Source of the DNA: Pyxidicoccus caerfyrddinensis
Lineage (GTDB): Bacteria; Myxococcota; Myxococcia; Myxococcales; Myxococcaceae
NCBI RefSeq assembly: GCF_010894405.1
Contig: NZ_JAAIYA010000022.1
Coordinates: 150,191 to 214,190 of the forward strand
DNA: 64,000 nt
Reading direction: 5' to 3'
Shown: in pieces, positions 50,697 through 60,395 of the stretch
Layout: each line of letters opens with the position of its first letter
Position numbering within the stretch: position 1 is the stretch's first letter
Notes under the pieces: generated by a model
Told to the model about the DNA's origin: nothing
The model's database searches: none
The model's input: the letters and a program-made list of their open reading frames with translations, nothing else
Made by a program: the position numbers and the translations under genes

Positions 50697-53248
50697 GCCC
50701 GCTTGAGGTACTCGCGGATGTCGTCGGCGAGCTGCTTCCGGTTGCGTTCACCCTGCTCGGTGGTGGCCACCTCGAGCTTCTTGTCCTTCTCGACGAGGTA
50801 CTTCTGGTCGAGCAGATAGGCCACCGCGTTCTCCAGGGTGACCTTGGCGAGAGACTCGGCGGCGGTGATGCGGCCCGCGTGGTACTCCGCGCGGCCCGTC
50901 TCGAGCGCGAGCTTGATGAAGGCCTTGCGGTCCTGCGCCACACCCGTGGCCACGTCCTCCAGCGTCATCGCCGCCAGCAGGTACGCCTCCAGGTAGTCGC
51001 GCAGCAGGTCCGCCAGGAACTCCAGCTCCGGGCGCGCGTGGGGCTCGGGAGCGAGCGTCAGCGTGCCACCCTCGTGCATCACCAGGCCCATGCGCACGAG
51101 CCGCTCCACCGTCTCCGCGAAGATGGTGTCGAAGGTGAGGCCCACCCGGTAGATGAACTCGACCTTGAAGAGGCGCGACAGGAACAGCGCCCGGTTCTTC
51201 ACCGAGTCGTACGGCGCGGGTGAGCCGCTGGCGAGCAGCGCGTTGGCCACGAGGCTGCGCGCGGCCATCAGGTTCATCAGCGTGTTCTTGTAGAAGGACA
51301 TCTCCGGGCGGCGGGCGTCCTCCACCTGGTAGATGACCTCGCCGCGCGCCTCCTGCGTACGCACCATCTCGTCGGAGATGAAGGTGCGCATGGCGTCCTG
51401 GATGGGGCCCATCGTCTCGGGGTTGCTCGGGGCGTTGCGCAGCTCCACGGACAGCGGCGAGCCGTCCTCCAGGGCGATGCGGCGCAGGACGCTGATGCGG
51501 TCCGCCAGCTCGCGCTGCGTGAGGCCGCGCCGGCGGTGCGCCAGCAGGGACGTGCTCACCAGTGCGTGCGGCGTGACGGTGGACACCTTGCTGATGCCGT
51601 ACATCACGCGGTTGCCCAGCGCGCGCACCAGGCTCTTCTTCTGCTCGTCCGTCACCGGCTCTTCGGGGTTGAGCCCGCGAGCCTGCATGAACTCCTGCAG
51701 GGAGATGGGCTCGTCGAAGCTCAGGTGGATGCGCCCGTAGCGCGCCGCCAGCACCTTGGGCGTGCTCAGCAGCGCCTTCAGGTCCTCTGGCTTCTTCTCC
51801 CCGCCGGCCAGCTCCTTAGAGTAGCTGCCGGACTCCACGACCTTCTCGTAGTCGATGGCCACCGGCACGAACATGAGGTCGTTGCGCGCGCCCTCGAGCA
51901 CGGACTCCACCTGCCAGGTGAACATGCCCAGCTTGGGGGTCAGCAGCTTGCCCGTGCGCGAGCGCCCGCCCTCGGGGAAGAACTCCTGGTGGGTGCCGTC
52001 ATGCACCAGCTTGCGGACGTACGCCTTGAAGGCCGCCGAGTAGACCTTGTCGTCCTTGAACGAGCGCCGCAGGAAGAACGCGCCGCAGCGGCGGAAGATG
52101 GAGCCCAGCGGCCAGAAGGAGAGGTTGGCGCCCGCGGCCACCAGCGGCACCGTGTAGCCGCGGCTCCACAGAATCCAGCTCATCACCAGGTAGTCGACGT
52201 GGCTCTTGTGGCTGGGGCATAGCACGAGCGGTGCCTTGCCTGCGGCCTTGAGTGCGCGGTGCAGGCCCGCCTCGTCCACCTCGATGCCGTCGTAGATGCG
52301 GTTGAACACCCACTCCAGCACGGGCGCGATGAAGGCCAGCGTGGTTGGGCTGGGCCGAGCGGCGATGGCCTCCAGGTTGCGCCGGGCCTCGCGCAGCACG
52401 CTCTCCTGCTTGCGGTTCGTCGAGGCCGCGTGCTCGTCCAGCACCTTGCGCAGCGCCCTGTCGCGCAGCGTCTCGTCGATGACCCGGGCGGCGGGCTTCA
52501 CCGGCGGGCCGAACACGGCGCGCGTCTCGCGGGCCAGGTGGACGTGCAGCGTGCTGCGCACCTTGCGCGCCAGCACCTCGTCCGAGTCCTTCGGGTTCTC
52601 CTCCACGAAGCGCCGCAGGTCGATGGGCTCGCCCACGCGGAACTGCGCGCGCTTGTAGTTGCGGAAGAAGGCGAGCATCGAGTGCAGGAAGCCCGGTGCC
52701 TCCGGGCTCCCGAACACGATGTCCACCCAGTTGGGCTTGAGGCGCGCGGTGCGCTTCTCCCAGATGAACAACTCCGGCACCAGGTACACCGGCCGGTCAG
52801 ACTGGCGCGCCATGGCCACCAGGAAGGGGAAGGGGTCCTCGCGCGTCTCCTTCCCGGAGGGGGCCAGCAGCGCAGTGCGGCGCAGGAAGACGAGCCCGCT
52901 GCCGCCCGTCTGCCGTGCGTACTCGAACCGCTGCGCGTAGTCGCCCTGGTGCTTCGTCTGCCGCCAGGGGCGGGTGAACCACGGGCGCAGGTTGCAGACG
53001 GCCCGCACGGGCGGCAGCGCCCGGCGGACCATGGCCCAGGTCAGGTAGAGGAAGTTCACCCACGCCGTGGAGCGCATGACGTGCACCACGAAGCCCTTCG
53101 CGTGGAGGGAGCGCAGCTCGTCCTCGGTCTCCGCGGAGAAGTGGACCCCGTCCAGATAACGGGCTCCCAGCGCCCGGCCCATGGGGCCGAACTCTTCCTT
53201 CAGCGAGGCCTCACCCTGATTCCCAGTCTGAGTCAGCACGGTGTCCAC
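50693..53248 (-). CDS. plsB: Glycerol-3-phosphate 1-O-acyltransferase
   Basis: 851 residues, close to E. coli PlsB (807). The acyltransferase motifs are intact: PSHKSHVDYLV (H-x4-D, near residue 345), FFPEGGRSRTGKLLTPK, and VPVAIDYEKV. The long N-terminal and C-terminal helical regions match the PlsB/GPAT family. It forms lysophosphatidic acid at the inner membrane, the first step of phospholipid synthesis. It starts at a GTG 13 bp after argS with a G-rich GGGGGG upstream. Confidence 0.92.
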   Translation of the reverse strand: MDTVLTQTGNQGEASLKEEFGPMGRALGARYLDGVHFSAETEDELRSLHAKGFVVHVMRSTAWVNFLYLTWAMVRRALPPVRAVCNLRPWFTRPWRQTKHQGDYAQRFEYARQTGGSGLVFLRRTALLAPSGKETREDPFPFLVAMARQSDRPVYLVPELFIWEKRTARLKPNWVDIVFGSPEAPGFLHSMLAFFRNYKRAQFRVGEPIDLRRFVEENPKDSDEVLARKVRSTLHVHLARETRAVFGPPVKPAARVIDETLRDRALRKVLDEHAASTNRKQESVLREARRNLEAIAARPSPTTLAFIAPVLEWVFNRIYDGIEVDEAGLHRALKAAGKAPLVLCPSHKSHVDYLVMSWILWSRGYTVPLVAAGANLSFWPLGSIFRRCGAFFLRRSFKDDKVYSAAFKAYVRKLVHDGTHQEFFPEGGRSRTGKLLTPKLGMFTWQVESVLEGARNDLMFVPVAIDYEKVVESGSYSKELAGGEKKPEDLKALLSTPKVLAARYGRIHLSFDEPISLQEFMQARGLNPEEPVTDEQKKSLVRALGNRVMYGISKVSTVTPHALVSTSLLAHRRRGLTQRELADRISVLRRIALEDGSPLSVELRNAPSNPETMGPIQDAMRTFISDEMVRTQEARGEVIYQVEDARRPEMSFYKNTLMNLMAARSLVANALLASGSPAPYDSVKNRALFLSRLFKVEFIYRVGLTFDTIFAETVERLVRMGLVMHEGGTLTLAPEPHARPELEFLADLLRDYLEAYLLAAMTLEDVATGVAQDRKAFIKLALETGRAEYHAGRITAAESLAKVTLENAVAYLLDQKYLVEKDKKLEVATTEQGERNRKQLADDIREYLKRA

Positions 53249-53261
53249 GGTAGCCCCCCGG

Positions 53262-54983
53262 CTACATGTTGTCCGGCGTCGGAATGCCCAGCAGCGTCAG
53301 GCCCGCCGCCAGCGTAACCCGGGTCGCGTCCGTCAGGGCCAGTCGCGCCGCGCGAAGTGCATCATTGTCCTCTACGAGAATGCGCTTCTCGCGGTCCTGG
53401 TTGCCCGCGGTGAAGTAGCGGCTGAAGGCCGCGGCCACGTCCAGCAGCAGGCGCGCCACCAGGCTCGGCTCGTACTGCTCGGCCGCGTCGGTCACCACCT
53501 CGGGCAGGCGCATGATTTCGCGCAGCAGCGCCTGCTCCTCGGGCAGCGTCAGCAGGGCCGCGTCGTAGCTCGCGGGCGCGCCGCCCCCCTTGCGCAGCAC
53601 GCTGACGGTGCGCGCGTGGGCGTACTGGAGATAGGGGCCCGTGTGGCCCTCGAAGCTGAGCACCTCGTCCCAGTCGAAGGTGTAGTCGCTGGCGCGCTTG
53701 TGCTTGAGGTCGCCGAAGGCGATGGCGCCCAGGCCGATCTGCTCGGAGAGCTGGTCCGCGTCGCCCGTGTGGATGCGGCCGGCCTCGATGTTCTCCTTCA
53801 CCTTCGCGGAGGCGCGCTCCTTCGCCTCGTCGAGCACCTCGCTGAGCTGCACCACCTGGCCCTTGCGCGTGCTCATGCCGTGGATGCGGCCGAAGGCCAC
53901 GTGCACGACGCGGTCCGCCCAAGGCTGCCCCATCTCGTTGAGCGTGCGGAACACCTGGCGGAAGTGCAGCGCCTGGTCCTGCGCGACGACGTAGAGCGAC
54001 TTGTCGAAGTGGAAGCGCTCGTACCTGTCCTGTGCCGCCGCCAGGTCACGCGTGGCGTACAGCGTGCTGCCGTCGTTCTTCTTCAGCAGGATGGGCGGTT
54101 CGTTGTCGGCGTAGGGCAGGTCCACGATGAGCGCACCCTGCGACTCCTTCACGCCGGGCTTCTTCGCGATCTGCTCGATGACCGCGTCCATCTTCCCCTG
54201 GTAGCGGCTCTCGCCCTCGATGTGCTCGAACTCGATGCCCATCCGCGCGTAGATCTGCTTGAAGCCCTTGATGCTCGTCTCGCGGAACTGGTTCCAGAGC
54301 TTGAGCGCCTCGGCGTCGCCGGCCTCCATGCGCCGGAAGAACTCGCGGGCCTTCTCGTCGAACTCGGGCTCCGCCTCGGCGCGCTTGTTGGCCCGGACGT
54401 ACACCTCCACGAGGTGCGCCATGTCGTCGATGCGGGCCGGGTCGCCGTACTCCTGGAAGCCCACCGCGACGAGGCCGAACTGCTTGCCCCAGTCGCCCAG
54501 GTAGTTGATGCCTTCCACCTTCCAGCCCAGCGCCCGGTAGATGTTGGCGATGCAGTGGCCGAGGAACGTGGTGCGGATGTGGTGGAAGCCGATGGGCTTG
54601 GCGATGTTGGGCGACGAGTAGTCGATGGCCACCGTCTTCCCGCGCCCCGCGTCCGCGTCACCGCCGTAGGCCAGCCCCGCCGAGCGCGCCGCGTCGATGA
54701 CCTCGGCCGTGAAGGGGAGGGGAGCGAAGCGCGCGTTGACGTACGGGCCCACCGCCTTGATTTCGAGCCCTGGCACGCTGAGCGACTGGGCGAGCCCGGC
54801 GGCGATGGCGGGGGGCGCCTTCTTCTGCGCCTTGGCGAGGGGGAAGGTGGCGAAGCTCAAGTCACCGTGCGCGGGCTCGGCGGGCTTGATCTGCGCTTCA
54901 ATCTCGGACGCCGGCACACCCAGGGCCGTGGCGAGGCCCTGGGCGAATGCGGCGCGGTATCGGGAGTAGACGGAGGAGCTCAT
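53262..54983 (-). CDS. argS: Arginyl-tRNA synthetase
   Basis: 573 residues. The N-terminal Add-1-like domain is followed by SSPNIAKPIGFHHIRTTFLG, where the class I HIGH motif is FHHIRTT, then MSTRKGQVVQLSEVL in the KMSK region and a C-terminal DALR domain (LARLLLDVAAAFSRYF, ending in PTPDNM). It charges tRNA-Arg. The ATG lacks a clear ribosome site; a TAGTAT -10-like hexamer about 12 bp upstream suggests a very short leader. Confidence 0.95.
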   Translation of the reverse strand: MSSSVYSRYRAAFAQGLATALGVPASEIEAQIKPAEPAHGDLSFATFPLAKAQKKAPPAIAAGLAQSLSVPGLEIKAVGPYVNARFAPLPFTAEVIDAARSAGLAYGGDADAGRGKTVAIDYSSPNIAKPIGFHHIRTTFLGHCIANIYRALGWKVEGINYLGDWGKQFGLVAVGFQEYGDPARIDDMAHLVEVYVRANKRAEAEPEFDEKAREFFRRMEAGDAEALKLWNQFRETSIKGFKQIYARMGIEFEHIEGESRYQGKMDAVIEQIAKKPGVKESQGALIVDLPYADNEPPILLKKNDGSTLYATRDLAAAQDRYERFHFDKSLYVVAQDQALHFRQVFRTLNEMGQPWADRVVHVAFGRIHGMSTRKGQVVQLSEVLDEAKERASAKVKENIEAGRIHTGDADQLSEQIGLGAIAFGDLKHKRASDYTFDWDEVLSFEGHTGPYLQYAHARTVSVLRKGGGAPASYDAALLTLPEEQALLREIMRLPEVVTDAAEQYEPSLVARLLLDVAAAFSRYFTAGNQDREKRILVEDNDALRAARLALTDATRVTLAAGLTLLGIPTPDNM

Positions 54984-55058
54984 GGGAACGCGGCGATACT
55001 AGACAAACCGAGAGGCCTTCCGGCCACCTCTTGTTCGCGCCCAGGCTCATTCCGTCAC

Positions 55059-56774
55059 TCAGGGTACGGCTGGTGCCCGACGGCTGGGCCGCACCACCGC
55101 GGACACCGTGTCCAGCAGCTTGGGCAGCTGCAGGGGCTTTTCGAAGAAGCCGTCGATGCGCTCCAGCCCCTGGCCCGAGGTGAGGGACGCCACCTCGCTG
55201 GCTCCCGAGATGATGTACACGACGATGTCGGCCAGCGACTCGTTGCCCCGGATGAAGCGCAGCACCGACTGGCCGTCCTCCTCGCTCAGCCGCAAGTCGA
55301 GCAGCACCATGGCCGGGCGGATGTGGGACAGGATGGAGCGCGCCTCCGAGGCCCCCGAGGTGGCCATCACCCGGTAGCCCTCCTGCTCCAGCACCTGCTG
55401 GAGGACCTCGCGGCAGTCGGCGTCGTCCTCGACGAGGAGGATGCCGCCGGACTTGGGCGCCGCCTGGTTCATCTCCGGCGTGCTGACGGCCCCGGCGAAC
55501 ATCGGCAGCACCATCTGGAAGGTGCTCCCCTCGCCGAGCACGCTGGAGGCATCCATGCGTCCGCCGTGCAGGGCGACAATCTTGCCCACCAGCGGCAGGC
55601 CCAGGCCCGCGCCAGGAGGACGGGGCATGCCCGGCTGCGCGCGGTAGAAGGCGTCGAAGACGTGCTCCAGCGCCTCGGCGGACATGCCGGGGCCGCTGTC
55701 CTTGACGGTGAAGGTGGCCAGCCCGTCCTCGGCGGACACGCGCACCTCGACGGTGTCGTCCGCCTCGCTGTGGTGGATGCCGTTCTCCACGAGGTTGTGG
55801 ATGGCCTCGGCGATGCGCTCGCGGTCTCCACGGACGAAGACCTCGGGGCAGGGCGGAATCACGACGCGCACCTTGCAGTGCTCCGCGAGGGCGCCCAGCG
55901 CGCGCACCACCTCTTCGGCCACGGACTTGAGGCCGAAGGGGCGCTGGTTGAGCTGCATCTTTCCGGACTGGAGCCGGGACATGAGCAGCAGGTCATTCAC
56001 CATGCGCAGCATGCGGTCCGAGTTCCGGTCGCAGATCTGCACCGCGCGGCGCTGGGAGTCCGTCAGGGGCCCCAGCTTCTCGCGCCCCATCATCGCCAGG
56101 TAGGACTTGATGGTGGTGAGCGGGTTCTTCAAGTCGTGCGAGACATTGCCGAGCAGCTCCTCGCGGTTCTGCTCCAGGCTCTTGAGGCCGGCGATGGCCG
56201 TCTGGAGGTCCTTGTTGCGGCGGGCGCTGTCATCGCGCAGGCGCGCCACCTCGTAGGCCGCGGTGAGCTGCGCGGCCAGCGACTCCAGCAGCGTGTCGGA
56301 CGGCTCGCGCCGGGCCCCGAGCACCACCAGCACGCCGGTGACGCCCTGGGGACTCTCGAGCGGGACGGCCACGGTGTCGCCCTCGCGCAGCAGCGTCTTC
56401 GTGGCGAAGGCGCGCCCCACGACGCCCTCGCCCGGGACGGCGGCGGTGACGCGGTCGTCGTAGCGGCCGCGCACGTGCTCCACGTGGAGCTGCTCACGGG
56501 AGGGGAAGTGGCGGGCCACGTAGCAGACCTTCGGCTTCAGCAGCGCGTGGATGGTTTGCAGGTGGGAGCGCAGGGCCTCCGTGGGCCCCGCGTTGTCGGT
56601 CAGGTGCCGCGCCATCTCCAGCAGGGCACGGTTGGCGACATCGGCATCCACCGGGGGGGCAGGCTTCACCGTCCGCCGGGTGGGCTTCTTGACAGTCTTC
56701 GCAATGGGACGCAGCGGTACGACTTCGGCCAGCGGCCCCTTCTTCTTCGAGCGCACGTGAGGATCCTGCTCCAT
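55059..56774 (-). CDS. Hybrid sensor histidine kinase with GAF and receiver domains
   Basis: 571 residues, no membrane helix. Order: basic Pro/Lys-rich N-terminus (1-45), GAF-type sensor (about 50-175), coiled linker, HisKA with phospho-His in NVSHDLKNPLTT (about 210), HATPase with NLVENGIHHS, DSGPGMS and GAGLGLPLVG, then a C-terminal receiver (about 445-565) with acidic pocket LLVEDDADC, phospho-Asp in MVLLDLRLS and Lys in FFEKPLQ. All key residues are present. It is a cytoplasmic hybrid kinase; the final regulator is unknown. Confidence 0.92.
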   Translation of the reverse strand: MEQDPHVRSKKKGPLAEVVPLRPIAKTVKKPTRRTVKPAPPVDADVANRALLEMARHLTDNAGPTEALRSHLQTIHALLKPKVCYVARHFPSREQLHVEHVRGRYDDRVTAAVPGEGVVGRAFATKTLLREGDTVAVPLESPQGVTGVLVVLGARREPSDTLLESLAAQLTAAYEVARLRDDSARRNKDLQTAIAGLKSLEQNREELLGNVSHDLKNPLTTIKSYLAMMGREKLGPLTDSQRRAVQICDRNSDRMLRMVNDLLLMSRLQSGKMQLNQRPFGLKSVAEEVVRALGALAEHCKVRVVIPPCPEVFVRGDRERIAEAIHNLVENGIHHSEADDTVEVRVSAEDGLATFTVKDSGPGMSAEALEHVFDAFYRAQPGMPRPPGAGLGLPLVGKIVALHGGRMDASSVLGEGSTFQMVLPMFAGAVSTPEMNQAAPKSGGILLVEDDADCREVLQQVLEQEGYRVMATSGASEARSILSHIRPAMVLLDLRLSEEDGQSVLRFIRGNESLADIVVYIISGASEVASLTSGQGLERIDGFFEKPLQLPKLLDTVSAVVRPSRRAPAVP

Positions 56775-56856
56775 GTTCCGCGCGCGAGGGAACGGCCCTG
56801 ACTCGCAGGGCCTTCCGGAGGACAGTGGCCGTGTCGTCTGCCCGACAGCCCGGACC

Positions 56857-57585
56857 TCAGGCCCGGCGCTGGATGCGGCCGTCCTGACCCAGGGCGTACG
56901 GCTCCACCAGGAGCGGCTGCACCTTCGTCTGGTAGCCGTCCACGGAGAAGCCGCCTTCGGCCAGCGCGGCCAGGGCGGAGGTCTGCACCCGGCGGGCCGT
57001 CTCGTCGGCGGTGAGGAGCTTCAGCATGGGCTCGCGAGCCGGCTCGTACTTGAAGGAGCCGAGCGCCTTGAGTGCGGCGATCTTCACGTCGTCCGACATG
57101 TCCTCGAGGAAGGGCAGCACCACCGGGGCGATGCGAGGGTCCGCCTTGCCCGTGACGTGGTGGAGGAGGACGACCTTCTTCTCGGGGTTCTTCGTGTAGT
57201 GCGCGGACAGGTGGCGGAGCGCCTCCACGCAGGCGCCGAGCACCTCGTCCTCCGTGAGGAGCTCACCCAGCAGCCGCAGCGCCCACGAGGTGGCCGCCTC
57301 GTTCTTGCCGAGGAACTCGGTGATGGGCGGCACGGCGTCCTTGCCGAAGCTCTTGACGAGGTCGAACGTGCGCTCCTTCTCGTCGGCGTCCGTGGTGAGC
57401 GGGTCCACGGTGATGGTGAAGCGGCTGAGCAGCACGCTGACAGCCTCGGGGAACTTCATGTCCCCCAGCTGCTCGATGGCCTTCTGCCGTGTCGCCGGGT
57501 CCCCGTACTTCTGGGTCACCTTGGACTTGAGCTTGAGGGCTTTGTCGGGGCCCGAGCCGCCCGTGAAGATGTCTAAGAGGCCCAT
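56857..57585 (-). CDS. HEAT-repeat protein
   Basis: 242 residues of helical HEAT-type repeats: PATRQKAIEQLGDMKFPEAV, VPPITEFLGKNEAATSWALR, IAPVVLPFLEDMSDDVKIAA, PMLKLLTADETARRVQTSAL. No signal or membrane helix. It probably serves as an interaction scaffold. GGAG lies 11 bp before the ATG. It stands alone between the histidine kinase and dnaJ on the same strand. Confidence 0.8.
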   Translation of the reverse strand: MGLLDIFTGGSGPDKALKLKSKVTQKYGDPATRQKAIEQLGDMKFPEAVSVLLSRFTITVDPLTTDADEKERTFDLVKSFGKDAVPPITEFLGKNEAATSWALRLLGELLTEDEVLGACVEALRHLSAHYTKNPEKKVVLLHHVTGKADPRIAPVVLPFLEDMSDDVKIAALKALGSFKYEPAREPMLKLLTADETARRVQTSALAALAEGGFSVDGYQTKVQPLLVEPYALGQDGRIQRRA

Positions 57586-57673
57586 GTGCGCGTGTGCTCC
57601 GTTTCCTGCGACAGCGTGAAAGTAGGAGGTGCCGTCTATGCCGAGGCGGCGCCTGGGACAAGAGACAAGAGGG

Positions 57674-58837
57674 TCAGAGCGTCAGCTCGCGGCGGACATC
57701 GTCGCGATAGGCGCGGGAAAGTGTCTCGGCGGCGGCACGCGCCTCGGCGCTGGCGTCCTCGGGCACCTTGACCTGGAGGTGCAGGTAGAAGTCTCCAGGC
57801 GCCCCGCCCTTGAGGGAGGGCACCCCGCGGCCCTTCAGGCGCATGCGCCGTCCGGACTGGGAGCCCGCGGGCACCTTCACCGTCACCTCCCCCTGGAAGG
57901 TGGGCACGCGCACGTCCGCGCCCAGAATCGCCTCCGGCACGGTGACTGGCAGGTCGATGTGCAGGTCGTCGCCCTCGCGGCGCACCAGCGGGTGCTCGGC
58001 GACCTCGGTCTCGATGTAGAGGTCGCCCGGCGGGCCGCCCCGGGGGCCGGCGGCGCCCTGGCCGGACAGCCGCACCTTGGAGCCCGTCTGCACCCCGGCC
58101 GGTATCTTCACCGTCAGCCGGGTGGTCTCCTCCTTGATGCCCGAGCCGCCACACTGGGGACAGGGCTCCATCGCCCGCCCGGTGCCCTGGCAGTTGGGGC
58201 ACACGCCGCTGCCGCCGAAGAGGCCCGCCCGCCGGGGCCGGCCGGTGCCGTTGCAGGTGGGGCAGGTGCCCATGCGCCCCGAGTCGCCCCGGCCGCTGCA
58301 CGCCGAGCAGCGCCCGGGCCGGGAGATGGAGAGGGTGCGCTCCGTGCCGGCGACGGCCTCGTTCAGGGTGAGCTGCACGCGGGCCGTCAGGTCCTCGCCG
58401 CGCTCCGGGCCTGAAGCCCTGCGCCGGCCGAACATGTCGGCCGCGTCGAAGCCGCCCGCGCCACCGCCGCCGCCCCGGCCGCCAAAGAGGTCGCTGAAGA
58501 GGTCGCCCAGGTCGAAGCCCTCGGCGCCGAAGGGCATGCCGCCCGCACCGCCGCCGCTCGCGGCCGCGGACTTGTAGGCGCGGTAGGCCTCCGCCTTCTT
58601 CTCATCGAAGCCAATCTTCTCCGCGTCGGGGCCGAACTCGTCGTAGAGCTTGCGCTTCTTCGCGTCCGACAGCACCTCGAAGGCGGAGCTGACCTGCTTG
58701 AACTTCTCCTCGGAGGCCTTGTTCCCCGGATTGACGTCCGGGTGGTACTTGCGCGCGAGCTTGCGGTACGCCTTCTTGACGTCCTCCGCCGAGGCCCCCC
58801 GGTCCACACCGAGAATCTGGTAATAGTCGTCCGCCAT
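57674..58837 (-). CDS. dnaJ: Chaperone DnaJ
   Basis: 387 residues. J domain with YYQILGVDRGASAEDVKKAY and the HPD motif in KYHPDVN. A Gly-rich G/F region with GGMPFGAEGFDLGDLFSDLF follows. The zinc centre has four motifs of CxxCxGxG type (CSACSGRG, CPTCNGTG, CPNCQGTG, CPQCGGSG), then the C-terminal substrate-binding beta domains (LTVKIPAGVQTGSKVRLSGQ, DLYIETEV). It stimulates DnaK. The start is fixed by the canonical J-domain opening MADDYY with GGCGGGAA upstream. Confidence 0.95.
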   Translation of the reverse strand: MADDYYQILGVDRGASAEDVKKAYRKLARKYHPDVNPGNKASEEKFKQVSSAFEVLSDAKKRKLYDEFGPDAEKIGFDEKKAEAYRAYKSAAASGGGAGGMPFGAEGFDLGDLFSDLFGGRGGGGGAGGFDAADMFGRRRASGPERGEDLTARVQLTLNEAVAGTERTLSISRPGRCSACSGRGDSGRMGTCPTCNGTGRPRRAGLFGGSGVCPNCQGTGRAMEPCPQCGGSGIKEETTRLTVKIPAGVQTGSKVRLSGQGAAGPRGGPPGDLYIETEVAEHPLVRREGDDLHIDLPVTVPEAILGADVRVPTFQGEVTVKVPAGSQSGRRMRLKGRGVPSLKGGAPGDFYLHLQVKVPEDASAEARAAAETLSRAYRDDVRRELTL

Positions 58838-58937
58838 TTGTTCCCGCCGTGATGTACCTGATTGAACGTAACCAGCCGGTGGGAGCGCGCCAGCTTGGAG
58901 TGCCCGGTTGGCGGGAGATGTATAAAGTCGCCGGAAG

Positions 58938-59678
58938 ATGAGGGAGGCCATGGAAGCGCCGCGCCAGGCTGGAGCGGGAACCCTGTGGCTGGTGGTCTGG
59001 CTCCTGTTCGTGCCCGTCGCGGGGGCCCGGGCCGCGCCCCCGCCAGCCCCGGACGCCCGGACCGCATCCGCGCCAGAAGCCGACTCCCGCGTCATCGACC
59101 GGGTGGTGGCCATCATCGAGGGCCAGGTGCTCACCCTGAGCGAGCTGCGCTTCGAGGCCCGGGTGGCGCTCGTCCAGCGAGGGGGCGTACAGGCCCTGGA
59201 GGCCCCGCTCGACGAGGACACGCTCCGAGGGGCCCTGGAGCTCATCATCAACCAGCGGCTCCAGGTGCTGAACGCGGACCGGCTCCAGGCGTTCCCCGCC
59301 GAGCCGGCCGAGGTCCAGGCGCGGCTGGCCGCGTTCCAGGCTCGCGTGGGCGGGGAGGCCGCGCTGCACCGGTTCCTCACGCGACACGACATGGATCAGA
59401 ACGCGCTGGAGGGCGTCCTGGCCCGGGGGCTCCGGGCGGAGCGCATCCTGGACAGCCGCATCCGCCTGCGCGCGCAGGTGGGAGAGACGGAGGTCCGCCG
59501 CTACTTCGAGCAGCACGCGGCTGAGTACCCCTCGGACTACGAGGCGGTGCGCGCGGCCATCCGGGAGAAGCTGGTGCGAGAGCGGTACGGGGTACTGGCG
59601 GCGGAGGAGCTGACCCAGGTCCGGGCCTCGGCGCAGGTGCGCCGGGTGGCCCCCTTCGCGCGGGAGGCGCGGCGATGA
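58938..59678 (+). CDS. SurA-type N-terminal chaperone domain protein without PPIase
   Basis: 246 residues: a signal peptide (LWLVVWLLFVPVAGARA), a Pro/Ala linker, then the SurA N-domain pattern RVVAIIEGQVLTLSELRFEA and LIINQRLQVLNADRL, ending with a helix like the SurA C-terminal strap (VRAAIREKLVRERYG). No parvulin PPIase domain is present. It probably chaperones exported proteins. The start at 58938 is uncertain; ATG at 58950 is equally possible. A TATAAA at 58921 suggests a promoter directly upstream. It overlaps rimI (ATGA). Confidence 0.8.
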   Translation: MREAMEAPRQAGAGTLWLVVWLLFVPVAGARAAPPPAPDARTASAPEADSRVIDRVVAIIEGQVLTLSELRFEARVALVQRGGVQALEAPLDEDTLRGALELIINQRLQVLNADRLQAFPAEPAEVQARLAAFQARVGGEAALHRFLTRHDMDQNALEGVLARGLRAERILDSRIRLRAQVGETEVRRYFEQHAAEYPSDYEAVRAAIREKLVRERYGVLAAEELTQVRASAQVRRVAPFAREARR

Positions 59679-60169
59679 GGCGGATGCGCGAAGACTCCGT
59701 GCCGCACGGGAAGCCCGACTTCGTCATCCGGCAGATGACGGTGGCGGACATGCCCGCGGTGATGGCGCTGGAGAAGCAGGCCTTCAGGAACCCCTGGTCC
59801 CCGGAACTGCTCCAGCGCGAGCTGCAGCACGAGTGGTCCACCATCCTCCTCGTGGAGGAGGAACTGAAGGAGGGCGGCCCGCTGCTGCTGGGGCTGGCCA
59901 TCTTCTGGATCGTCCACGACGAGGTGCACGTGCTCAACGTGGCCACCGCCCCGGAGCACCGGCGGCGCGGGGTGGCCCGGGCCGTCATGGACGAGGTGCT
60001 CGCCCGGGGAAAGAACCGGCGCTGCACCCTGGCCACGCTGGAGGTGCGCCGCAGCAACGAGGGCGCGCTCCAGCTCTACAAGTCGCTCGGCTTCCGCCCG
60101 GTGGGCATCCGGCCGAACTACTACGTGGACGAGGGCGAGGACGCCATCGTCATGGTCCTCGACTTCTAG
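59675..60169 (+). CDS. rimI: Ribosomal protein S18-alanine N-acetyltransferase
   Basis: 164 residues of the GNAT fold: FVIRQMTVADMPAVMALEK, AFRNPWSPELLQREL (typical RimI opening), VHVLNVATAPEHRRRGVARA with the acetyl-CoA loop R-R-x-G-V-A, and LEVRRSNEGALQLYKSLGF. The ending NYYVDEGEDAIVMVLDF is typical. The acetyl group goes to the N-terminus of S18. Start overlaps the previous stop (ATGA). It lies just before the str operon. Confidence 0.92.
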   Translation: MRRMREDSVPHGKPDFVIRQMTVADMPAVMALEKQAFRNPWSPELLQRELQHEWSTILLVEEELKEGGPLLLGLAIFWIVHDEVHVLNVATAPEHRRRGVARAVMDEVLARGKNRRCTLATLEVRRSNEGALQLYKSLGFRPVGIRPNYYVDEGEDAIVMVLDF

Positions 60170-60284
60170 CCGCACGCGGAGTAGACGACCGCCCCGCCGT
60201 ATACCTGCGGTGCTCTGGCGCTCCGGGCGTTGGGGAATGGACCTCCGGGGCCTTGCCGGTTCATAGGCAGGGTCCAGGCCGTGC

Positions 60285-60312
60285 TTGACACGGAGGGGTC
60301 CCTCCCTATACT
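60285..60312 (+). promoter_or_regulatory. Strong sigma-70-type promoter of the str operon
   Basis: TTGACA (60285-60290), 16-bp spacer, TATACT (60307-60312). It lies about 80 bp before rpsL and leaves an untranslated leader of about 75 nt. Confidence 0.8.
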
Positions 60313-60395
60313 CGCGGCCCTTTCCGTAGTCCTGTAGGTAGATATGCGCCGCCTGGTGTGTCTGGCGGTGGCCAACCCCGAAGAAGAGGTATCAG

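Noticed and set aside
53241..56801. Very long open frame on the plus strand opposite argS and the histidine kinase gene
   Set aside because: High-GC antisense shadow of strongly supported genes; low-complexity His/Arg/Glu-rich product without domains.
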